Positions 30,885 through 43,865 of a stretch of DNA of 64,000 nucleotides are shown here, piece after piece. The notes below the pieces were generated by a model. The model searched no databases. It saw nothing but the letters and a program-made list of their open reading frames with translations, and was not told the origin of the DNA. Position 1 is the stretch's first letter; every line of letters begins with the position of its first letter. The translations under genes were made by a program, and so were the position numbers. This stretch comes from Ligula intestinalis (taxonomy: Eukaryota > Platyhelminthes > Cestoda > Diphyllobothriidea > Diphyllobothriidae), in contig JAYGXS010000004.1 in the NCBI GenBank assembly GCA_036362985.1, positions 16,328,036-16,392,035 of the forward strand. Direction: 5' to 3'.

Positions 30885-31165
30885 CTCCTTCGCAGTCGGC
30901 GCCCAGCGCCACTGTGCTGACTCATCTTGCCTTCGCATGCCTAACCTCAGTTCCTCTGCGCGCTCTTTGTCAATCACTGCTAGACGCCCGTGTTGTCTTG
31001 TCTGTCTCACGCTCCCAGTCGATTCGCTGCTTGGGGTGCCCGTCACCTCAAAGCCAATCAATGCGCAACATTTAATTTGATTGGTCATAGTTGACAGAGG
31101 CAACTTACCTGAGTCAGGGCTTCCCAACAGCGGGCATACAAAATTTGTCTGGTAAGGTAGGAGCC
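30885..31165. repeat. interspersed repeat Y, copy 1
   Basis: 'tcaaagccaatcaatgcgc', '...tttgattggtcatag' and 'catacaaaatttgtctgg' match 51930-52040 ('tcgaagccaatcgatgcgc', 'tctgattggctgcac', 'cacaaacaaaattggtctg') in order and spacing. A third, weaker copy lies at 31640-31800. Possibly an LTR; unclassified. Confidence 0.55.
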
Positions 31166-31639
31166 TGCACTCTCCTTCCGCGCTGAATCATGCTCTCTTC
31201 GCTAGCCACGTCTTTGTAGCGACCTTGTACTCTAAAAACTGCATGCCCCACATGTCTGCCTTTCATGTGCACCAACGCGTACGCGCCGGCAGTGCCAAGG
31301 TCATTCTCTGTCTGGCTCACTGGCCACCCGCTTCGCAAGGCCAGTGAAGGGGGAGTTGTTTACACTCAGTCACTTCCAGAGCCAACGACTCGCTGTTCGG
31401 TTGCAGACCTCTGGACTCCGGCGCATTCATGGCTGGACTGCAATTGTCTGGGAGTCAATTTCCTATTGCTTACATTCTACGCTTGTTCCTTCCTTAGTAA
31501 ATTCTCCCTGACACTATGGCCTTCCACACCTTACCCTATTTCACTAGCTTATACCTGTTGGGATACGTTAGATCGCCTATAGTCCGGCCGGACCACGTCG
31601 TATCCCATATCGTTGTGTACCCGCACGTGACAAACGCCC

Positions 31640-31800
31640 CCGTACCCTCTTTTTCAGTCGCTGCCAGAGGCCCGCGATGTCCTGCATTTCCCACGCTCTT
31701 GCTCGATTCATTTCTTGAAGAGCACGTTACTTCGAACCAATCGATCCGCACCGTGCCACCTTATTGGCTGAGAACAAACTTCACAGTCAGGCTTCGAAAC
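31640..31800. repeat. interspersed repeat Y, copy 3 (diverged)
   Basis: Shares the block 'cgaaccaatcgatccgcacc...ttattggctg' with the copies at 30.9 and 51.8 kb. Confidence 0.4.
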
Positions 31801-33329
31801 AGTAGACACAATTGCACGGACACCTGCGTGCAGACGTAGCTGACAGCTGGCTCGTAACACTGCCTTTGTACCGTCCATTTTCCGGCAGGAACGCTCTGTC
31901 TACCAACACCGGGTTCTCTTATTTGTGATTTGGGAGACCTCTTATCGACACTACAGCCTATGACGATTGGTGACAAGCTCCGAACACACCATTTCTCCTA
32001 ATCTAAAATTTAGTCAGGTTTTGACAATGGACAACCTTCCTCCAGAAATTCAGCACTCGTTGGCTTCTGCTTCTGGCTCTCTTACTGCTGCACAACTTGC
32101 CCAAAAGGCTTAACAGTTGATGGAGATTCATGGCTTTGCGAAACTACCAGTTGCCACAGTCCCGACCCCCGAAGTTTCTCCTGTGTGTACTCTCTCATAT
32201 ATAAAGGCTGAGATTGCGAAACTTATTAAACAGGTAGCTTCTCTTCAACGGCGATCCACATATTCATCCGGGATTCCACCAAGCCCATCTGCCTGGCATA
32301 TCCAGTCTGTTTCTTCCATGCATCCCAGCTTGGCTACCCCCTGCTGGTGTCACGCCAAATTTGGTGCCAGAGCCCGTCCCTGCATCACTCCCTGCTCCTT
32401 CGTCTCCAAGTATAGCAAATGGGTTAGACCAGTCCATGCGAAAGTGAATGCCACTAAACTTTGTGGCGTCTCTAGCCCTGGTTGAAACTCATAGATCAGC
32501 GACATCTTGAGTGGTAGACATTTATTGATTGACACGGGCGCTCAAATGAGTGTTATGCTTACCTCAGCAACCGACCGCAGGTGCCCAAATCCTGGCCTTT
32601 TACTTTGAGCCGTTAACACTTTGACCATTGCCACCTTCGGTATCTGCTCTCTCTCTCTCTCTCAATGGAACTTGGTCACCGACGTCTCTTCTCTCGGCTC
32701 ATTGGCTTTGCTAAAGTGCCCTCTGCCATACTTTGTGAAGACTTCTCCGCCATCTTCAAGCTCGTTGTTGATTGCAGTCATTCCAGATAACGAAACTTTC
32801 TGTCCGAGGCAGTCCTTCATCTGAGGTGTCCCACAAACGCGCCGCCTTGCACCCAAATCCAGAGAACCCAGTTCGGCAGCTTCTCGCCAAGTATCCCACT
32901 CTCATCCGGTCAACTTTCGTTGCCTCTATACAACCGCACGACATTGTCAATCACATCCGGACAACTGGCCCCCATTTTTTATCTAGGCCCCGCCGTCTCG
33001 AGTCTGCACGTCTTGCTGCCGCCGAGGCCGAGATTGAGCACATACTTCAAATGGGCATCATTTAATCTGACAGCACATAGGCCCCACCTCTTCACATGGT
33101 TTCAAAGGCCACTTCTGGTGACTGAAGCCCCTGCAAGGAATACCGGACCTTGACTCACGTGCCCCACCCCGGGCCACTACCCTGTACAGCATCCTCAGAT
33201 CCAGGCTCTCGAGCAACTTTCAATCGCCACGGAGGAGGTTTCAAAGACGGTCGTCATCACCCCTTTGGCTCCCTTGAGTTCCTGCGCATGCTGTTTGGAC
33301 TACGCGACACCCATATCGCGGGGAATTCA

Positions 33330-33711
33330 GTAAGTTAAACTCTAGCAATTGCGATCTTCAGATCTTTCAGAAGGATAGATGGTAAGAGTTTGGAATTTGG
33401 AATTTATATTTATGAGCGCCAGAAAGGCGCTATCGAGTATACGTCCTTCTGCTAGAGCGCCGTGGTCCTAAGTGAGGTCTGGCGGCCGAGGGTGTGGAAA
33501 AAGGGATATTTTCGAGTGGTACTTGTGCAGCCGCGAAAACCTGGACGCACGTGTGTGTGTCCGAGTGGATATAGGTCAAGTCTCTGTAGGTCGGCGCCTC
33601 TGTAAGCGCTGAATGAGGTATTGGATAACCTTGAGACAACTGGTCTTGAACGATGACGCCGGACAAAGCAATGGAGTGTGTCGGCCGGCAGCGACCATCA
33701 CGCCCCACTAA
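33330..33711. repeat. repeat X inserted in Gypsy 2 RT
   Basis: The Gypsy RT frame breaks at 33329 and resumes at about 33712 with TFQKFVARVFHG. The inserted DNA starts 'taagttaaactctagcaa', aligns with repeat X at 26.9 and 45.5 kb, and includes GC-rich sequence in the right half. A 4-6 bp 'taagtt'/'taaac' similarity at the edges may be a TSD. Confidence 0.55.
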
Positions 33712-34439
33712 ACCTTCCAGAAGTTCGTCGCTCGGGTGTTCCATGGCCTAAGTTTCATCTAGGTCCACACTGACGACCCCTTGGTGCCCAGCTCTACCGC
33801 CGAGGAACACATGAAATATCTCACAACGTTGTTTGACTGCTTTCAATAGTTTGCCATTATCCTCAGCTTTTCCAAGTGTATCTCCGGCGTGTCGCCTCTT
33901 GAGTTTCTTGGACATCTAGTCGACTAAAATGACATCCATCCTCTGCCGGCGAAAGTTGCTGGTATCCGTGATTTCCCTTCCCCCTACTCTAACCATCAGC
34001 TAAGCGTTTTTGGGGCATGGTGAACTTCTATCGGCGGTTTCTTACGAAATATGCTCACACCATTCTGCCGCTTATTAATTTTTTCTCTAATTTCAAGCGT
34101 GTCTTTGAGCTATCCACGACTTTTGATAAGATGAAGGTTGCGCTGGCCAATGCCACACTACTGTCGCACTACGCCCCCGATACACCCATCTCCCTCATGA
34201 TTGATTTCTCGAATGTTGCAGCAGGCGACGTCCTACAAGAGCACGTTTCGGGTCAAACTCAACCCTTAGCTTTCCATCCCAGGAAGCTAACAGGTACCGA
34301 GTCGCGTTACAGCACATTTAAACGGGAGCTTTTGATTTTCTTCCCTGCCACTACACAATTCCGGCACTTCCTTGAGAGTAAGGAGTTCGTCGTCTTTTTT
34401 GATTATAAACCTCCTTCTTGCTATGTCTGCCCGTCCGTA

Positions 34440-35860
34440 GTGTCGGGATATCATGACGCGAGGCACGCGAGGCGCGCGTCAAGCGCTGCTCAAGGTCACG
34501 GACACTTTTTATGACTGATCAGCCTTCGATTCTGACCAGCGGCTCACCCCTGCCCTTATTCAGATTGGCCAGCGTTCAGCCTATTACATTTACCCCACAA
34601 CATATACACGGCGGTGTCAGCACCCCCCTTTAGCTCCACTTCGAACCATTCTCACTTCTTTGCCTCCAAATATGCCTTCCTCTGGAATAATATTCCCCTC
34701 GAAATTAGGCTGTCGTCTAACTTAGCAGTTTTGAAAGTCAAATTACGTAAACACTTAACTTCGGAAAATATATAGTCCTTGTTATCCGTCTCCTTCCCAA
34801 ACACACAACTTTTTGAATTTGAAAAGGGTCATTCTAGTATCTGAGGTGGTTATGTTTATATAACTTTTTTTCATATATGTCTATTTCTTCCTCTTTTAAG
34901 TGATATTTGCAACGATTGTTCGTCCACTTCTCTGTCCAGTCATCATTACCGTTTCTCCATTCTCCGTTTTACAACCCTGACGATAGGCTTCATGGTCTTT
35001 ACTCATGCTCATGGCGGTTCTGCTATTTTCACCAGCTCGTCGCTGGACTCCGCAGTCTACAAGGTCGCATCTCTGGCGTTATGTTGATGATCAGGTGACC
35101 TCTGCCGTTCACTATCTTGTCGACCCTGTTGTCCGCGATGGCCTCCTCCGGTCTCACCTCCCTGATGGTTGATCATGAAGCCAGTCGGGCGGTGTCACAG
35201 TGGTGAACGAAAGCCTCTGCTGTTATATGATTTCTCCAATTACAAGAAGCGTTTCCAACCCTCATACGTTCTCATCAACAGTCCTGTCTCATTTGCACTA
35301 CAATCAATCCTCTCAACCAACCCCCTTAATTTTGTTGAAGCAGTTTTTTTCTCCTACGTTTTGTTTTTTTTTAACCGGGGGTTCGCTGAACTCCGCCCCA
35401 GCCTAATGGTAGGAGTTTTTTCACTGCTTCCTCCTTAGTTCACCATGCGTTTCAGAGAGTGTTGACTACTATTTTAAAACGACGATATGTTGGTGAATAT
35501 GAATTAATTTACCAAAACTATTAAACGCTCCCGCTGCCTATTTGGTTGTTTCACGGAGAGCAGCATTGATCGATTTTGTAGTTATTTTTCCACAGCACTA
35601 AGTTTGCAATGACGAGGCCCTCCGGGCCTAAAATATAAAATTTATTTATTTATTTAGCAAGACTCGCCGCTTGAACTGTGCCTCCGTTCTAAGTACACGT
35701 CCTGCCTCAGACAGTCCTCTGTTTCGCTTACATGACATTCTGCCTACAAGTAGCCCTCTGTTTTACCTACATACATTCGTCCTGCCTACAAACTGCTTCC
35801 AATCTCAATACATAACACTTCTTATGCCTTATAGTCGCACTATGACAATTTGAATCCACC
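34440..35860. other. unidentified insertion in Gypsy 2
   Basis: The RNase H frame stops making sense after FFDYKPP (about 34420) and the next Gypsy motif (SHIGGSHSEVADALSR) appears at 35880. The intervening 1.4 kb contains a TTTATTTA-type tail at 35636-35657 and diverged repeats of 'ctgcctaca'. The tail suggests the 3' end of a non-LTR element, but no coding domain was recognised. Confidence 0.4.
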
Positions 35861-38119
35861 GGAGCTTCGATAACTGGACTACATTGCGCAGTTCATCTCA
35901 GTCATCAGCCACATCGGTGGGTCACACAGTGAAGTAGCTGATGCTCTCTCGAGACGCTTAATCGTTAATCTGCAACTAATGCTCGGGATCGATCTGATAG
36001 CAATGGCTGCCGAATAACGCCGTGCTGGTTCACCCTGTGATAAGGACGTTTCCCGACCTCAAGTCCATGAACTGCCACTGACTACTGGCAACTGCACCGT
36101 CCCGTGCGTGTCTCCACCACCTCCCACCTTCCAATTGTGCCACCACTACTTTCTCCTCCCTGCACAATCTACATCATCCGGGGAGTTGAGCAAATGACAA
36201 GTTGGTCTCTGACCATTTAATTTCACCCACCTAGGAGGCACAAGAACCTCCAATACTGGGCACGGGCTTGCCTTAACTGTCAACAAAGCAAGGTCTACCG
36301 GCACAAGAAAGCACCTATGGGCACCTTCCCCGGCCCTGGTGCAAGTTTTAGTCCCATCCACCCGGACATCGTAGGTCCCCTGCTCTGTCCAATGGTACTT
36401 CTCATCTTCTCGTCTGCGTAGATCGATTCGCTAGTGGTCGAATGCTATTCCTCTGCCCAACTTTGAGGCTTCAATGGGGATCAAAACATTCTTCAGTCTT
36501 TGGGTTGTCCTCTTTGGCCTTTCATCCACAATTATGAGCTTTGATAAAAATATTGATGTCCGGTAATGTTATTTATAAAATATAAACAGCAAAGGGTAGA
36601 TAAATTTAAACGGAAATTAACTTATTCAGAGCTTAATCTTGGTGAGTAGAGAAAATTACAGATGTACACTGCAAAGAATAAACATATACAGGGCATTTAC
36701 TAGGGTTAATTAATAAAGCACCTCTTGACCGCTGTCACACCCTGGGAGACCGTTAAGCTGGAAGATTCCAATATGATCATGTTCTTTTTAAGTCTTCTGA
36801 GTTTTGTGTGCGTTTTAATTTTTCTTTGATACAACATGTATAGTGGACGTGCTTCGGCTGTCCGCGGAGCAAGATCTGCTGGCACAACATGGCACAGATT
36901 GGCACCTTACCCACTCCTGGTACAAAATTCAATCACGTCGATCTGGACATCGTAGGCCACCTGCCTTTATCCAACGGCTGTTTCTATGCGTTCATCTGCG
37001 TGGATTGATTCACCTTGTGGCCGCATGCTATTCCTTTGCTTGATGTCGACACTTTCACGATGGTTAAGGCGTTCATTAGTCGTTAATTTGCCATCTTCGG
37101 CGCTCTGTCCATATACACGACTGATCGCAGTGCCCAATTGGAGTCCAGTATTTTCTCCAGTCAGTACTCGAATTTTTAGGCTGCATTCGCATCCGCATTA
37201 CAGCGCCTCACCCAGCTGCCAAAGGGATGGTCAACCGGTTCCACTGCCAGCTGAAGGCCTCCCCACGCACCGCGACGGATACGCAGAACTTGACGGATCA
37301 TCTTCTCCTGGTCCTGCTGGGCACCCGTTCCCCCCTCAAGTTGGGCCTTTATGTTTGCGCCACTGAACTGGTGTTCAGTGCCCCTGTCAAACTTCCCGGT
37401 CAGATGATTTCGCCATCCCCTCAAGGTGCAGTCGAGGACCCTGCAAACTTCCTGCATCGCCTCCACCAGTTCTTCCGGACGTTGGTTACAGTTCCCCATA
37501 GGCCCTCTGTCTCCCGGCCTTACCCTGAAAGAAAAACATGGCGACACGCTCTAACGTCTTCAACGATGTGATCGAGACCACTACCCGTAGGAACCTCATA
37601 CGACGGGTATTCTTTTGCTTCGGTGCTACTTCATGCCACCGTCGGTCTAGCTAGAAGTTACTGAGGTCGGGGCAGCTTCTGCAGATCCATCGTGCCTTCG
37701 ACCACCAAACGCATTTACGGTGAGTGTCCGTCTCTCGCTCCATGTCGAACTCGAATTATCTGCCACTCGGTAGAGTCGATGCCTTGTGTCTTGGCCATTT
37801 GCCCCACAAAGGCAGTGTGCATCCTTTTCTCATTATCTGGGGCAAAAAAGGGCCGGTACGAAGGTTGCCTCTAATCCTACTAGCACAGACACACACACAA
37901 CTGGTTATTGTAGTGTTTGCAGCTCTTTGTTACAAAACCTTTTGCTTTTTCATTTCTTACAGTATACTGTCCAACGTTATCGGTCTTATCCAACTTCTGT
38001 CTTGGGTAAGCACTCTGTAGTTAATGATCAATCCTTCGACAGACGCGTCTCGAAATGTCGCTACCCTGCAAGCACAGACGACGGAAGAATACAAGGATGA
38101 ATAATTATCAATAAATAAT

Positions 38120-38440
38120 TATCAACCTTGTCTTCTGACAAAAAATCATTTTTGGGGCTCAAAACGGAGAAAACGGGGCGTCCCGCTGCGAAAAGGCTTT
38201 CTGAGGGCGGGCGAATACGAGTTGAAATCTGCATTCAATCTGTATTCCCTCACCCCTGGACTATGTTGTCGCAGCGGGACTCTCCGTTTTCTTATTTCGA
38301 AAACTCTAAGTATAATACGTCAATAAAAATTCTTCATTTCCAGATTCTCCCGAATTTCTCCGGCATCCCCTCGTATTCCCCGTCGCCTGTTCTGGCAGAG
38401 TATAATGCTATGTGGAAAACGTGAACGCTTGTGTATATAT
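38120..38440. repeat. foldback repeat Z, copy 1
   Basis: 'cggagaaaacggggcgtccc' at 38163 is answered by an inverted 'gcagcgggactctccgtttt' at 38271, so the unit can fold. Its left half matches, in inverse orientation, 57760-57880, and 'caataaaaattcttcatttcc' at 38320 matches 'caaaattctttcatcccgg' at 57927. Unclassified non-autonomous repeat. Confidence 0.55.
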
Positions 38441-38883
38441 TGTTAATTGCCCTGACTGCAAGTCATCTCCCATATAACAGCTGACGATTATTTGTTAATC
38501 TGAAAAATTCATAAAATTTTTACATTACGCGATGTCTTAAATTGTAATGAAATAATTTCAATAATATCTCGTTGGTATTTACACCAGTACCGATTCTTCT
38601 GTACCTTAAGTTAACAGTAAAGGATACTTAAAAATTAATTGAGTTTAAATAAGACGGAAAAGGACGGTTACATTAATGTATGAGACGTAACACAAAGGAA
38701 TCGACAGAAACGTTGAATATCTTGCGGGTCAGCAATGCGCAGCAAACCCGTTTTCGTCTCTGTATTTCCCTTTGGCCCCTTGTCTCCCCTTTCGACGTGT
38801 TCCCCGTGTTCGTTCCTGCCATTATACACTTTATTATCGTACCTCTGCGTTACTCCTTGGGTTTGCTTGAGCTTATATCCAAT

Positions 38884-39360
38884 ATGCCCAGGAGAGGCAA
38901 AAGTCGAAGGTCAAGAACTGACGGATTATCTACACCCGCAGTCTGTTCGATGCTCCAGTTCGTGCAAAAATACGAAACCGCTGGCTCCTCCGACTTGACA
39001 AGTGGATCACACACTTCAGTGGTGGCAGCTCAGCGGTCAAGCCCCCCTATCCCCAACAACGTGCCTAAATATGACGGGAAAGAATCCTTCAGCGTTTGGC
39101 TTCGAAGGTCCAAATTCTATTCACGCAACGTCTCTACTGAACATCGCAGCGATATGCTGTTGGACGCTATCCCACCCCTCAGTTAGATCGAGTGCTTGAC
39201 GCTGGGGTGGATCCCAACCTACCGTTCGAGGAGCTATGTGACAGCCTGTCGTCAATACTTGGCGAAACACAATCGTTTGGTGAGGCCATCGACGCCTTGT
39301 TCGTCCGTAGATTCCAGGTCTCTGAAACCCCTACTCAATTTGCAGATGACTTGACGTGAC
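38884..39360 (+). pseudogene. Gypsy 1 gag fragment
   Basis: Starts MPRRGKSRRSRTDGLSTPAV, runs to VPKYDGKESFSVWLRRSKFY (typical gag core entry), then a stop at 39184. The frame shifts into LDAGVDPNLPFEELCDSLSS and FQVSETPTQFADDL, ending in TGA. Retroelement capsid-type protein, not functional. Confidence 0.7.
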
Positions 39361-40879
39361 TGACCAAGATTGTGTGGCCCTCTCTGTCCTCCTCCGACAC
39401 CGAAAACACGATTATGCATTTTTTCATCAAGGGCCTCCCCAAGGGTGCCTGAACACAATCACTCATGTTGCAACCCCCAAAGACCTGAAAGACGCAGTGG
39501 CCAAGACAGCGAGGTTCCTGCGTAGTGGCGACCACTCTCAGGACCCACATGGTTACGATAAACCTCCACCTTCGTCCTCTTTCATTCGTCGCAACGAATC
39601 GGGACCTCGACAGGCTAATCACCGCCGTCCATTCCACAACGAATACCGGTCCGGTTTCAACCGCTGCCGCTGGACACCGCCCACAGCCGGAGGTCCCCCC
39701 GTGTCGAGCGAGCATGCCTGCGCTTGCAAGAAGACCTCTGGTATGCTTTCAGTTACTTCTTGTACCAATTCTGTTTCGACTCTTGCATCTTTTTATGCAC
39801 ACACCACGATTAATAACAGGCTAGTAGCCGCTTTGATTGACACGGGCGCTTCAATTTCGCTTGTCAACCCACGTATTATTCCATCTTCGAGTTACATTCA
39901 GAAGGAACCCCCCGGGAGTACAGTACGTTTGAACACGGTCGAGGGCTCGCCGTTACACCCAATTGGCTCAGTTTCCCTCACGGTTAAATTTCCCCCCTTA
40001 ACGGCAGAGCATAATTTTATAGAAGTCCCTAACCTCACATGGGATATCGTATTGGGCACAGATTTCTTGTCCAAGTATGGCTGCTGCATTGATGTTCAGA
40101 ATAGGAAGATCCAGTTTCGAGGCACAGCCGCTAAGCCCAACCCATTGCCTGTTACTTATGATGAGGTCTCCACTTGCACCACTATCCAAGCAGCCGTACA
40201 ACTTCCTCCCACAATGATTGATGAGGTATTACCTAAAGAAATCCTTATGGGTGCAGACATCACTTCCCTCAGGGCGATGCTTCTCGACTTTCACGACATT
40301 TTTGCCTGGGATGACCGTTCTCTTGGACGGACTGGCTGTATACGTCACGCCATCGATACGGGTGCAGCCACCCCATCGTATCCTGGCTCTTCTTCAGGAC
40401 GAAGTCGACAAACTGTTAGACACGATGTTGGCCGTGGGAGTAATCAAACCGTCACGTTCCCATTGGGCGTCCCCAGTGACATTGGTCCCTTAGAAAGACA
40501 GGAAGGTACGATTTGCGTAGACTTCCACCGGTTAAACGCAGTCACGACACTTGACTCGTTTCCCTTACCCCGCATAGACTGCACACTCGACGCCCTCACT
40601 GGTTCTCATTGGGTTTCGACGCTGGATCTCAAATCGGGATACTGGCAAGTAGAGGTCGAGCCAGCAGACCGACAGAAAACAGCTTTTATTCTCCCCCAAG
40701 GGTTGTATGAGTTCGAGACCATGCCTTTCGGGCTGTGCAACGCAGCGGCAACTTTCCAACGTCTAATGCAAGTTGTGTTGGCACTCATCTATCCCCGACA
40801 ATGCCTCATTTATCTGGACGATGTGTCGCTTTCGGTAAAACGATCGATGAACCTAACGACAACTTGTACGCAGTCCTGA
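39356..40879 (+). pseudogene. Gypsy 1 gag end, protease and RT
   Basis: A 507-aa open frame. The protease carries LVAALIDTGASISLV (DTG active site, about 39815-39870) and WDIVLGTDFLSKYG. RT carries TICVDFHRLNAVT, STLDLKSGYWQVEVE, FILPQGLYEFETMPFGLCNA and IYLDDV near 40820. The segment 40330-40500 is out of frame: another frame there encodes LLQDEVDKLLDTMLAVGVIK and SHWASPVTLVP, showing two compensating indels. The frame is lost just after the catalytic DD; the RT continues in the next frame (40860-41043) to SWPTPTTVT and a stop. Confidence 0.85.
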
Positions 40880-41169
40880 CAGCTCTACGAGAAGCCGGTC
40901 TCACCCTAAACCCCCAGAAATGCTTTTTCCTGCGTGATAGGGTTATTTATCTAGGATACATGATTAGTTCTACCTGTATCGAAATAAGTACTGAAAAGAT
41001 CGAGGCCATCCGGTCCTGGCCAACGCCTACCACCGTCACCTAAGTACGCAGTTTCATCGGATTGGCCTCGTATTATAGGCGCTTTATAACAAACTTCTCG
41101 GGGATAGCACGCCCGCTGTATCCATTGACACATAAAAGTCCCAAAAAGCGTTTTGCTGGACGGCGGAGT

Positions 41170-41640
41170 GCCAAGCCGCTTTTGACGACCTTAACGCACG
41201 TCTGTGCTCCGCACCAATACTCATGCTTCTGAAAACCACGGCGTCGGCCCCGCCATTTATTCTAGACACTGACGCCAGCGAATCTGCGATTGGAGCAGTG
41301 CTCTCTCAAGCAGATGCGGAGGAACGCGAGAGAGCTGTCTGTTTCACGAGCAAGACCCTGACAAAAACCGAGAGAAACTATTCCGTTTACGACGGGGAAC
41401 TGTTAGCCGTTGTCACCTTCGTCAGAAAATTCCGTCCCTATTTACTGGGTAAACCCTGCGTCATTCGCAAGGACCACAAAGCCCTCCTTTGGCTAGAACA
41501 CACTAAGGATGCTGAAGGACGGCTAGCCCGGTGGCAAGCTTTCCTCCAACGGTACACCTATTCCTGCGTTTACTGACCCGGTTAACAGCATACCAACGCG
41601 GATGCCCTTTCCCGCCGCCCAGATAGATCCGATGACTCCG
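41170..41640 (+). pseudogene. Gypsy 1 RNase H
   Basis: FILDTDASESAIGAVLSQ, FTSKTLTKTERNYSVYDGEL and DHKALLWLEHTKDAEGRLAR are the RNase H landmarks, followed after a stop at 41574 by HTNADALSRRP. DTDAS and DGEL hold catalytic acidic residues. The expected TDHK reads KDHK. Confidence 0.8.
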
Positions 41641-41650
41641 GTATTCATCG

Positions 41651-43499
41651 GTGGGTAGCCACATTAACGCTATCACAGCGGACCCAAGTACACTACATCA
41701 CTGGACCATTACCCAAAGTACGGACCCTGACACGGCCATTGTGTACGACCATCTCTTCCACGGTCATCACCGACCTTCCGATAAAGATCTGACGGGTTCG
41801 CCCGAAGAGGCCTATATCGTTCGCAACCAATGGCCCCAACTTTTTATCGACAACGACATCCTACTGTACAAGGATGAACATTCCAACTTTCCTCGAGTTA
41901 CCCTCCCCAGCAGTCTAGTTATCTTTGTCCTATCCGATCTGCATAATGAACTTGGGCACGTCAGTCAATACAAAACAGAAGTCGCCGCCCGTCAACGGCT
42001 ACGCGAACAAGTCCACATATTTTGTACCACCTGCCCTACGTGCGCCTCGTTTAAGAATCCTACGCACCACATGCGCGCTCCACTTCAGCCCATGCAAACA
42101 GGATTTCAATTTAAGCGGGTCAGTGTGGACATTATTGGCCCCATTCCATACTCCACTGATAAACAGCGTTTTATCCTGGTCCTAGTAGACTATCTCACCA
42201 AGTGGGTGGAGGTAATACCTCTCCTTAAACAAGATGCGGCTTCTGTTACCACAGCGATTTTTAACGAATGGATTTGCCGGTTTGGGGCACCCCTTTTCCT
42301 CCATCCTGACTGTGGCGCCGACTTCGACAGCAAGTTAATACGCGAAGTGTGCGAGATGCTACAGATGTACAAGACACATACCACACCTTTCCACCCAGAA
42401 GGCAACGGCCAAGTCGAGCGAACAAACCGAACGCTCAACACCCTTCCCAAAGGCTTGTAGCGGGTCGTGCCTGCCTGACTAGCTCGCGTCGAAGTGCACT
42501 TTCCCAAACGCTCACCGATGTGCTTTCTCGACGTCTCGATCAGCCAATCATAGTTCTCGCAGCTATGAGGCGACGAATGAGGAGCTTGCACGCGTGCCCG
42601 ACGCAAGTTGCCTCTCTGCCCAAAATCTCCAGGCCGACCTACTCAATGAAAGATCTCCCTCTATCTGTGCTCTGGCCCGACTACTCTAAGACCTCACTTG
42701 GGCCCGGTCAACCTACTGATCGGACGTATCTCTCCCAAGTCAATCTATTCTCCTCTTCCATCTACTCTGGCCTTCACCGACTTCACTTCTGCACTAAGAA
42801 ACCATGGTCTGAAGATCGCAGTTGCACGGTTAGACTTACTTAACCCTCTGCGATAGGCTTTGCTAAGGACCACCAGCCCCTCGACTGGGATTAACGTCTC
42901 CCCTGCACCCTAATGACTTACTGAGCGACCGTCCACTCGTCCACCAGCTATACGCCTTTCATGATGATAACAGGGTGCGCCTTCCGGCTTCCCATCGACT
43001 CGCTGACACCCCGACCATCTCCCGCCTTCTACTCGACCAATGACTATGTCCTACAACTGCAAGAACTTTAACGCCTCACCTACAACCTAGCTCGATCACA
43101 TTTAAGGACAGCCGACGACCGCCAGAAAAGCAACTTCGACCGCCAACCGTTCAGTTCCCCTTATGTCGAGGGTTACCTCGTGTGGAAATATCGGTCCGTT
43201 CTACCCCTAGGTACACCGTCAAAATTCTTCAAACATCGGAAGGGACCATACAGCGTCATCGACGTCATCCATCCGTCCACGTACGTCCTTCAAGACCCTA
43301 GACAACCCAACAAACTCACTTTCACAGCAAATTTTGAAAAGTTGAAACCATACCGGGGTCAGCTACCGACGGCCACGGCAGAACTAACCCCGGTCCTACC
43401 CCCTCATTTGCTACCGATAGCCGTCTGGGAGGAGAAAGTGAAGACCACAGCTGCCACTGGCCCTGCGGACAGGGCTCCGTCTGAGGAAGGGAGTGTGTA
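41651..43499 (+). pseudogene. Gypsy 1 integrase and C-terminal region
   Basis: Zinc-binding HHCC module: HNELGH, then CTTCPTC. Catalytic core: FKRVSVDIIGPIPYS, LVDYLTKWVEVIPL, LFLHPDCGADFDS (the usual SDQG is PDCG) and HPEGNGQVERTNR. The frame is lost at 42460. Scattered remnants continue, and the C-terminal part is again open at 43180-43499 (VWKYRSVLPLGTPSKFFKHR, GPYSVIDVIHPSTYVLQD). The DDE triad appears present (D, D, E), but the gene is broken. Confidence 0.8.
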
Positions 43500-43865
43500 G
43501 GAGAGGAGAGAGTACCCGTTTGTTTTAATTGCCCTAAAAAGAGCCTTAGTGAATTTTGCCGTGGTTTCTGAAGTGTGAACTGGGCTGTGTGGGACTGTCT
43601 GTGTTTCATCCCCTTGTTACATTTGCAGGCGAGAGTGGGCTATCAGAACAGACAACGGAAACAGTGGAGGTGACACCTGCCGACGAATCTTCGTGAGTTC
43701 GTTGGTCCTTTCTCCATTTTCCCTATTTTTCTTCTTCCCTGACCATATTTTCGTTTCTGTATTTCCCTTTGGCCCCTTGTCTCCCTTTTGACGTGTTCTC
43801 CGTGTTCGTTCCTCCCATTATACGCTCTGCATTACTCCTTTAGTTTGCTCGAGCTTATATCAAAT
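43493..43865 (+). repeat. Gypsy 1 LTR (3' of the element)
   Basis: Begins TGTGTAGGAGAGGAGAGAG right after the pol stop and runs to just before the next gag start. It is collinear with 46223-46613. Exact ends were not proved; TG start visible, CA end probable near 'cttatatc(c)a'. Confidence 0.65.

Larger units (their letters stand above)
31990..37650 (+). mobile_element. Gypsy LTR element 2, heavily decayed
   Basis: Order of domains fits Gypsy. gag-like (32025: MDNLPPEIQHSLASASGSLT, stop, then IKAEIAKLIKQVASLQ); protease (32520: LLIDTGAQMSVM); RT in broken frames (32840-33330 and 33712-33950: FQKFVARVFHG, VHTDDPLVPS); RNase H (34020-34420: MVNFYRRFLTKYAHTILPLI, FELSTTFDKMK); ISVISHIGGSHSEVADALSR at 35880-35960; integrase C-terminal core (37150-37420: RIRITAPHPAAKGMVNRFHC). 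RT Asp pair reads TDD. Numerous stops. Two foreign insertions are noted separately. LTR boundaries were not found. Confidence 0.8.
38745..43865 (+). mobile_element. Gypsy LTR element 1
   Basis: Partial 5' LTR/leader (38745-38880), gag from 38884, pol to 43499, then the 3' LTR (about 43493-43865). The leader 'ctgtatttccctttggcccc' occurs again at 43760 and 46488, each time followed by the gag start MPRRGKS or MPRRCRS. Several frameshifts and stops; no full-length coding capacity. Confidence 0.85.
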
